Assembly: GCF_949987515.2 (NCBI RefSeq)
Contig: NC_082684.1
Span: 48,574,006 to 48,638,005, forward strand
DNA length: 64,000 nucleotides
From: Delphinus delphis
Lineage: Eukaryota; Chordata; Mammalia; Artiodactyla; Delphinidae
Direction of reading: 5' to 3'
This document shows, in pieces, positions 55,805-64,000 of the stretch. Both the position numbers and the translations under genes were made by a program. Numbering within the stretch: position 1 is the stretch's first letter; the number at the start of each line of letters is the position of its first letter. The notes beneath the pieces were generated by a model. That model was not told the origin of the DNA, did not search any database, and saw only the letters and a program-made list of their open reading frames with translations.

Positions 55805-57038
55805 GGATAAGAATGTTCTATCACAGTGGAGTCACCTCTGAGAAGAGAAATGGTGGTGACAAGATGGTCTCAACATTACCCATTGACAGATTCTCCAGGA
55901 TGACAAGAAACAACTAGCTGGACAGTACCAAACTCATTGCTTAGCATTTTGCCATCTGAACTTTGGCAGACAAGTATCTGCTATAAAACAATCTGTATGA
56001 TCTATGTATAATAGTATTCCTGAGAAAAACATGGCTTTCATTATTTTTTAAAAACTTGCATTTGCTTAAAATTTGCGTATAAAACACCACCATTGGATGT
56101 AGATATGGAGAGAGAAAAAAATCTCTTGGCTATATTCCCCAGTGAAGTATCATCCTCATTTTATTTAAATAAGATGTTCTCCATTGTGCTTTTTAGTATA
56201 GTGCCAATAATTTAAAAATTAGTATTATAGCTTCAACAGTAGGGCTGACTTTTTTTTTTAAAGATATGTTTGCAGTAAACTGAAGAACTGTAATGCCCTT
56301 TTATGGAAGAATTTACAAATAATAGAATTATTAAAGATATTAAACAAATTTAATACCAATTTTTAGGTTGTTTTTTCCTGCAATTCTTACTTTGCTTACT
56401 ATGTAATAACTGTAGCAAATGCTCTTCTAGGGAAATGTTCTTCTAGGGAAATACTACATGTCTAAAGCTCTTTTTCTTTTTTTTTGATGTCTATAGTTGT
56501 AAAAATATCTTCTTGTATATAAGCTTCTAATTTTTTTTATTCATTTGTTTATCTTGGCAGCCTGGGTAGAATTAATTATTTTGAGGGTACATATAGTTGG
56601 GTCACTGATTCATTTTATTAACTTTGAGTGAACCTTGTTTTTCATTAAAAAAAATCCGAATTATTGTTTTGACCCCTTCTATACAAAGAGGTAAAAATCA
56701 CCTTAAAATACTTAGTAGTATAGTATGAATTTATTGTCTGAAGAACAGTGATTTTCTATATAATCATGAAATTGTAGTTTAAAGAGAATCATCTCTTTGA
56801 TCTAGTCTGAGATGTAAATGCTGAGGCTTTCAGCTTTTTAGGTAGCATTTTATGTTGGTCCCAACACTAGGCCAGTTGACTTGTTTCTCAGGGCCAATAT
56901 CACACTCCCTCAGAGGGTCCTTGGCCTAGAAAAGCTTTTTGTATTGTTTGTTTTGTCCAGAGTTCTACGTTGGAATTGCGAAAAACAGCAGAACAACGTG
57001 TGTTGGAATCTTCAGATTGGAAAGACTTTGCAGATACT
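55805..57038 (+). other. Possible FUNDC1 3'UTR copy, then unassigned sequence
   Basis: Sequence downstream of the stop is A/T-rich with several AATAAA/ATTAAA-like signals (for example 'ttattaaagatattaaa' near 56330). I cannot tell where the retrocopied 3'UTR ends. No A-tail or matching target duplication was found. Confidence 0.4.
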
Positions 57039-57282
57039 CAGACTATCTCCTTTTTTTTTTTTTTTTTTGCGGTATGCGGGCTCTCACTGTTGTGGCCTCT
57101 CCCATTGCAGAGCACAGGCTCTGGACGCGCAGGTTCTGGACGCGCAGGCTCAGCGGCCATGGCTCACGGGCCCAGCCGCTCCGCGGCATGTGGGATCTTC
57201 CTGGACCGGGGCACGAACCCGTGTCCCCTGCATCGGACTCTCAACCACTGCGCCACCAGGGAAGCCCCAGACTATCTCCTTT
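57039..57282 (-). mobile_element. CHR-type SINE (short form) with perfect target duplication
   Basis: The body lies between about 57054 and 57267. CAGACTATCTCCTTT occurs at 57039-57053 and exactly at 57268-57282. The copy has a 15-bp internal duplication ('tctggacgcgcaggt/c', about 57119-57150) and a small deletion near 57235 that removes the usual 'gcaggcg'. Confidence 0.95.
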
Positions 57283-60200
57283 GATAGGAAGTCCCTATAG
57301 TATTTTTTGTGTATTGTAAACATAAGGCATTTCATGCTTTCAAGATTGTTACAGTTTGTGTGCTTTCATTTTTGCAAGACTCCTTAAAATTGAATGTGGG
57401 ATTGATTTCATTTTCTTCCTTTACTCTCAGCGCCTCAGATAAAATGCTAAATAAAACTCGACTTTCTTAATATGAAGTGATTTTGCTTATAAATACTTCA
57501 TTTTTCTTTTTTGAGCTTTTCTCTGTTTCTGCCTTGCCTAGCTTTTCATGACTGTGCGCTTAAAAGGGAAAAATATTCTACGTTAGGCAGAACCTGGGCC
57601 GCGCTTCTGTGTGCCATATCTGAGTGATACATTTCATCCGATACGGTGTGGAAGGCTACTGCGAGGGGCTCTAGGAGCCGGCTCAGTTTGTTCACTTTGG
57701 AAATATTTATAGTGCCTGTTCTGTGTCTGATACGTTGGGAAAGTGAGGGGCACAAGAATATCTGCCCCCAAATAAAGACTAAATGTTCCTATATGAAAAG
57801 TTACATACTAATATAGGAGAACCTGGCGTACGATTTAGTGGCAAATGAGCTGTAGAGATAACTACTTTCAGAGTCCAAACGTGAATGAAAAGTGAAAAAG
57901 AGCACTTCATTTTTTACCTATACATTTCCAAGTATTTGTTGATTTGTTTGAAAATATTTGTATACCAGTGTAAAATATGATCAGTTCTCTCCATACGCCC
58001 TCCTCTCTGTTAGTGCCCCTTGTTCTGCCTCGTGTCCGTGCCGTTTCCCCACGAGGCTGTACACTACTTGAGGCAGTCGTGTGTGGTGTTAATTAATCTA
58101 TAACTTGTGACACACCCTGTGTAATGCTTTGCTCACCATAGATATTCAGCTGATGTTGTGAATGAGTATGTGAAAAGCATATGACTGTGCTAGAGTTGGT
58201 GTCAACCTGTAGGAAATCTTCTCCGTATGGCAGCCCCATGAATCAGAAGCTCCATCAGAAATGACTTGGTGGGGCTTGGCCTGAATGCAAAGCGTATAGC
58301 TTGCCTTTGTCTAAAATGGGGACTTCTATGTTTAAGGGCATAAAGTTTGTTTGCAAAATTTGTTAAAACTTGAGTATGTGGAATATAGATATTTTGTGGC
58401 TTAGGCTTTGGAAGATTTGTAAGGACATTTTGACTGATTTTTATTTTTTATTCTTAGAGCCCTCCCCAATCTCCCTCACAAAAAGAGATGATTTTTAACA
58501 TTTTCTTATTTCAAATGCAATATGAACGAAATACGTTTATTATAGAAAATACATCAGCATAAAGCATGTCGATAATATGATGTACCTAGAGATAATCATT
58601 GTCCATATTTTGATACATAGCCTTTGGAATTTTTTCTACATATCTATGAATACATAGTATGTGTATTTTGTATAAAAAAAAGTAGTGTTCAGATTTTCAG
58701 TTGTCTCATGAATGTTGTAATTTTTTTCACAGTTGCTTTGAATCAGGACCCATGTATTTAATAAGCACAATAAGGATAGGAAAGAAATCAGGGGGAAGTT
58801 GAATCATGCAAGGCCCTGGAGGATGGAGTTTCAAAAAGGAGGTATTATTTAACAATGACCAGTGCTACAGGGAAGTCAAATAAGAAAAGGGCTACAAACA
58901 ACAAGACTATTGGATTCAACAAGAAGAGTCTCAGTAAACTGCTTTGCTAGAGCAGCTTTGGTGGTAGTGGCTGGGGGCAGGAGGGAATGACTGGGTCCAG
59001 ATCACAGGAGATTGAAGAGTAAATGAGACTTGAGGAAGTTAAAACAGGCATAAATAAAGCTTTCAGGAGGCTTGTTATGAAGGGAAAGAGATGATGCTAA
59101 GTAGAGTGGAATGTAGGTCAAATTTGTTTTTTAAATATGAGAAGGTCAAAGCACATATTTAATGCTGACGGAAACACCAGCAGAAAAGACACGTTAAAGA
59201 CACAAAAGCAAGGTGCTGATGTCTAAAGGAAGACTCCTGAGGAGACGGGAGGGAATGGAAATCAGAGCAGAGGTGAAAAAGCCAGGCTTGTAAAGGCAAA
59301 TGCTTCCTCCATGCCGATGGGGTGGTGAAACCAGATACAATTGTGTAAACTTGATTGCTGGGGCTCTGGGATACACCCCATTGGATGGTATACAGTGGCA
59401 GCCGAGTTCATCTGCTGCGAGTAACGTGAGGGTGTTAGAAGAGCAATGAGGTTGAAGAAAGGTTTCAAGGAGAGTAGCAGAGAGAGAGGGAAGAGGCTAT
59501 AAGAAGGCTGGTCATGTAGCATTGAGGGCCCAGCAAGGGTTAGAGACAGATGTTTTGATGGGGCACCAATCTGTGCAGTGTGGTGATTTTCTTCAGCCAC
59601 ACTCAGGATACTGGATGTTTGTTACTGATGTATCTACAAGATAATTTTTTTTAAAAAGCTCAAGGGACACGAGGAGAATTTGTTGCTTATTCCTTGTGCT
59701 CTATTGGTTTTGTGGTCTTCAGATTAGATAGCCACCTGAGGGGAATCTGGGACAGGAGCCTCCTGATTCAATGAGAGGTCTAATTAGGGAACTCTCCACT
59801 GTCTTCTGATTCAAAGATGCTCTATGTTTTAGCCTTGATTAATACCAAATGCCTTACTTAATCATATTTTCCCCATCCTTCTCCACAACATCTTAATCTA
59901 TAATTACTGGTCTTGTACACTAATACTCTCAGCACTGCCAGGTTGGCTTTCAGCCAGATTTAATGGCTTGGTCTTCCTTGCACCAACCCTGCCTAGGTCG
60001 TGATACCAAGTAGCCTTCTTGGGACACTCTGGTCTCCCCTCCCAGTGTGATCAACTTCAGAGCAACCCCAGTAAGGCATGCGTTCTCAGTAACTCAAGAT
60101 TGATTAGTCTGTAACTTGGTCTGTTATGCTTTTCTGTGGGTGATGATGATTAGGATTTTAGCCTTGGCCAAATAAAGATTTTTAAATGTAATTATATATA

Positions 60201-60711
60201 CTGATGTCAATGATGAGTTGGCAATCTCTATATCTTCTTTGGAGAAATTCACTAACAAGTTCCCAAAGTAGCAAAGTGAATGATTAAAATCTGCCCTGAT
60301 CTCAAATCTCAGAAACCTCTCAGTGCCTTCTCAGTAGATGGTCCTTTGCGGATATAGCCAGTGTTGTTTCTCACTGAAAAAAGCCCATTATTCCCAGGAG
60401 AGGGACTCGCCATATCTAAATTGATTATGGAAGTAATGGAAAATATTTTTCTCCTAGAAAAAATATCTATGGCATTTGCAAGATAAAAATGTCAGTAAAT
60501 AAATAAAATAAAATTCAAAGAAAATTGTCAGTAAAGATAGCAATCTACGTATAAAGTGGTTATATCTTTTTCTGCTTAATATTGGAAAAAATACCTTTTA
60601 AATTCTGTGCACATTTATTTTGGGAGACCCTTGCCTAAATATCTCTTTATAGATTGGAAGCTTCCTTAATATTCACAGTGAAAAGAATTATTTTCTCCTT
60701 TCTTTTTTTTT
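57283..60711. other. Unassigned non-coding sequence
   Basis: About 3.4 kb with no recognised gene. Reverse-strand open frames at 59194-59600 show no family resemblance. Short L1-like words near 60215-60250 ('tggcaatctctatatcttctttggagaaattc') are too brief to call. Confidence 0.4.
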
Positions 60712-63700
60712 TATTAAAAAATTTTTTTTAACATCTTTATTGGCATATAATTGCTTTACAATGTTAGGGAGTATTCTAATGTTGCTTTACAACTGTTATA
60801 CAGTTTCTGCTATATAACAAAGTGAATCAGCTATATGTATACATATATCCCCATATCCCCTCCCTCCCACCCTCCCTATCCCACCTCTCTATGTGGTCAC
60901 AAAGTACAGAGCTGATTTCCCTGTGTTATGCAGCTGCTTCCCTCTAGTTATCTATTTCACATTTGGTAGTGTATATATGTCAATGCTACTTTTTCACTTC
61001 GTCCCAGCTTACCCTTCCCCCTCCCTGTGTCCTCAAGTCCATTCTCTACATCTGTATCTTTATTCCTGTCTTGCCCCTATTTTCATCAGAACCACTTTTT
61101 TTAGATTCCATATATATGTGTTAGCATACAGTATTTGTTTTTCTCTTCCTGACTTACTTCACTCTGTATGACAGATTAGGTCCATCTACCTCATTACAAA
61201 TAACTCAATTTCATTTCTTTTTATGGCTGAGTAATATTCCATTCTCTATATATGCCAATCTTCTGTATCCATTCATCTGTCAATGGACATTTAGGTTGCT
61301 TCCATGTCCAGGCTGCTGTAAATAGTGCTGCAATGAACATTGTGGTACATGTCTCTTTTTGAATTATGGCTTTATCAGGGTGTATGATGCCCAGTAGTGG
61401 GATTCCTGGGTCATATGGTAGTTCTATTTTTAGTTTTTTAAGGCACCTCCATACTGTTCTCCATAGTGGCTGTATCAATTTACATTGCCACCAACAGTGC
61501 AAGAGGGTTCCCTTTTCTCCACACCCTCTCCAGCATTTATGGTCTGTAGATTTTTTGATGATGGCCATTCTGACTGGTGTGAGGTGATACCTCATTGCAG
61601 TTTCGATCTGCATTTCTCTAATGATTGGTGATGTTGAGCATCTTTTCATGTGTTGTTGGCAGTCTGTATATCTTCTTTGGAGAAATATCTATTTAGGTCT
61701 TCTGCCCATTTTTGGATTGGGTTGTTTGTTTTTTTGATATTGAGTTCATGAGCTGCTTGTATATTTTGGAGATAAATCCTTTGTCAGTTGCTTCATTTGC
61801 AACTATTTTCTTCCATTCTGAGGGTTGTCTTTTCGTCTTGTTTATGGTTTCCTTTGCTGTGTAGAGCTTTTAAGTTTCATTAGGTCCCATTTGTTTATTT
61901 TTGTTTTTATTTCCATTTCTCTAGGAGGTGGGTCAAAAAGGATCAAGGATCTTGCTCTGATTTATGTCATAGAGTGTTCTGCCTATGTTTTCCTCTAAGA
62001 GTTTGATAGTGTCTGGCCTTACATTTAGGTCTTTAATCCATTTTGAGTTTATTTTTGTGTATGGTGTTAGGGAGTGTTCTAATTTCATTCCTTTACATGT
62101 AGCTGTCCAGTTTTCCCAGCACCACTTATTGAAGAGGCTGTCTTTTCTCCATTGTATATTCTTGCCTCCTTTATCAAAGATAAGGTGACCATATGTGCGT
62201 GGGTTTATCTCTGGGCTTTCTATCCTGTTCCATTGATCTATATTTCTGTTTTTGTGCCAGTACCATGCTGTCTTGATTACTGTGGCTGTAGTATAGTCTG
62301 AAGTCAGGGAGTCTGATTCCTCCAGCTCATTTTCCTTTCTCAAGATTGCTTTGGCTTCTAGGGGTCTTTTGTGTTTCCACACAAATTGTAAAATTCTTTG
62401 TTCTAGTTCTGTGAAAAATGCCATTGGTAGTTTGATAGGGATTGCATTGAATCTGTAGATTGCTTTGGGTAGTAGAGTCATTTTCACAATGTTGATTCTT
62501 CCAATCCAAGAACATGGTATATCTCTCCATCTGTTTGTATCACATTTAATTTCTTTCATCAGTGTCTTATACATTTCTGCATAGAAGTCTTTCATCACCA
62601 TAGGTAGGTTTATTCCTAGGTATTTTATTCTTTTTGTTGCAGTGGTAAATGGGAGTGTTTCCTTAATTTCTCTTTCACATTTTTCGCCATTAGTGTATAG
62701 GAATGAAAGAGATTTCTGTGCATTAACTTTGCATCCTGCTAGTTTATGAAATTCATTGATTAGCTCTAGTACTTTTCTGGTAGCATCTGGTAGCACAGGA
62801 TTCTCTATGTGTAGTATCTTGTTATCTGCAAACAATGTTTTTACTTCTTCTTTTTTTACTTTTTTTTTGATTTTACTTCTTTTTTGATTTGGATTCATTT
62901 TTACTTCCTTTTCTTCTCTGATTGCAGTGGCTAAAACTTCCAGAACTATGTTGAATAATAGTGGTGAGAGTGGACAACCTTGTCTTGTTCCTGACCTTAG
63001 AGGAAATGGTTTCAGTTTTTCACCATTGAGAACGATGTTGGCTGTGGGTTTGTCATATATGGCCTTTATTACGTTGAGGTAACTTCCCTCTATGCCTTCT
63101 TTCTGGAGGGTTTTTTATCATAAATGGGTGTTGAATTTTGTCGAAAGCTTTTTCTGCATCTATTGCAGATGATCATATGATTTTTCTCCTTCTGTTTGTT
63201 AATACGGTGTATCACATTGATTGATTGATTTGCGTTTATTGAAGAATCCTTGCATTCCTGGGTTAATCTCCACTTGATCATGGTGTATGATCCTTCTAAT
63301 GTGCTGTTGGATTCTGTTTGCTAGTATTTTGTTGAGGACTTTTGCATGTATGTTCATCAGAGATATTGGCCTGTTGTTTTCTTTCTTTGACACATTTGTC
63401 TGGTTTTGGTATCAGGGTGATTTGTGGTCTTGTAGAATGAGTTTGGGAGTGTTCCTCCCTCTGCTATATTTTGGAAGAGTTTGAGAAGGATAGGTGTTAG
63501 CTCTTCTCTAAATGTTTGATAGAATTTGCCTGTGAAGCCATCTGGTCCTGGGCTTTTGTTTGTTGGAAGATTTTTAATCACAGTCTCAATTTCAGTGCTT
63601 GTGATTGGTCTGTTTATATTTTCTATTTCTTCCTGGTTCAGTCTTGGAAGGTTGGCTTCCTAAGAATTTGTCCATTTCTTCCAGGTTGTCCATTTTATTG

Positions 63701-64000
63701 GCATAGAGTTGCTTGTATGATTCTTTGTATTTCTGCAGTGTCAGTTGTTACTTCTCCTTTTTCGTTTCTAATTGTATTGATTTGAGTCTTTCCCTCTTTT
63801 TCTTGATGAGTCTGGCTAATGGTTTATCTTCTCAAAGAACCAGCTTTTAGTTTCATTGATCTTTGCTGTTTTTTCCTTAATTTCTTTTTCATTTATTTCT
63901 GATCTGATCTTTATGATTTCTTTCCTTCGGTTAACTTTGGGGTTTTTTAGTTCTTCTTTCTCTAATTGCTTTAGGTGTAAGTTTAGGTTGTTTATTTGAG
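60712..64000 (-). mobile_element. L1 LINE copy C, 3' part, runs off the window
   Basis: The 3' end is at about 60715 (A-rich on the element strand), the 3'UTR runs to 61101, and ORF2 continues leftward on the minus strand from there up to the window edge. It is more diverged than copies A and B, with many small indels; the 3'UTR contains an extra ~35-bp insertion near 60765-60800. The 5' part lies outside. Confidence 0.93.
61102..64000 (-). pseudogene. L1 copy C ORF2, broken, partial
   Basis: The C-terminal block (61649-61221) contains [21 protein letters not shown] long block at 62898-61933 holds the 3' half of the reverse-transcriptase domain and the region after it. The catalytic motif reads FADN at 62832-62821 instead of FADD, so one of the metal-binding aspartates is lost. 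An insertion just upstream of it (62838-62890) is a local slippage-like repeat of 'ttttacttcttttttgattt'. [13 protein letters not shown] lies at about 63552-63514 in another frame. The copy cannot encode an active enzyme. Confidence 0.92.

Noticed and set aside
1..64000. CRISPR arrays, bacterial-type operons, riboswitches, rho-independent terminators
   Set aside because: The sequence is clearly mammalian; regularly spaced repeats seen are microsatellites or element-internal duplications only.

Overview
The window is mammalian nuclear DNA with no intact host gene; by area it is mostly transposable elements and their debris. The organism is almost certainly a cetacean. At least six short tRNA-derived SINEs carry the ~200-bp CHR-type head and body (B-box GGTTCGCGCCC, then a segment ending in 'accgc' plus an A-tail). 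Three longer ~340-bp relatives and one Bov-tA-like copy are also present, and I recognised no BovB LINE or Bov-A SINE, which argues against a ruminant. The species call comes from repeat recognition, not from a database search.

Layout. 1-8 kb: old L2, MIR and L1 fragments, two young 5'-truncated L1 tails (1456-1740, 5037-5460) and two CHR SINEs. 8-10.3 kb: a decayed ERVL-class pol 3' region with adjoining LTR-like sequence. 15-21 kb: two processed pseudogenes, NDUFB8 (+, 15720-16360) and TLE5/AES (-, 18789-20886). The TLE5 copy was later split by an LTR, which carries a SINE. 21-27.4 kb: old DNA transposons (MER5A, MER20, a hAT-Charlie relative), L1M/HAL1 remnants and two young SINEs. 27.5-40.1 kb: two L1s on the minus strand, head to tail. 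The first (A) has a complete 3' end and a truncated 5'UTR. The second (B) has a complete 2.4-kb 5'UTR but lacks the end of ORF2 and the 3'UTR. Both keep an open 297-codon ORF1, and both ORF2s are broken. 42-45.3 kb: an ancient plus-strand L1M split by a long SINE. 49-49.7 kb: an LTR. 51.36-52.75 kb: a composite retrotransposition product, U6 snRNA + L1 3' end + MLT1 LTR, apparently flanked by one 16-bp target duplication. 55.3-56 kb: a FUNDC1 processed pseudogene. 60.7-64 kb: a third minus-strand L1 that runs off the window.

Nothing here forms a pathway or operon. What links the features is L1 machinery: L1 supplied the enzyme that mobilised itself, the SINEs, the three mRNA retrocopies and the U6 chimera, and most young insertions show target-site duplications that can be read directly. 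The most notable items are the U6-L1-MLT1 chimera, the nested TLE5 locus and the A/B L1 pair with a shared ORF2 frameshift and a near-identical patch. All repeat family names come from recognising consensus sequence by eye, so subfamily names are provisional.
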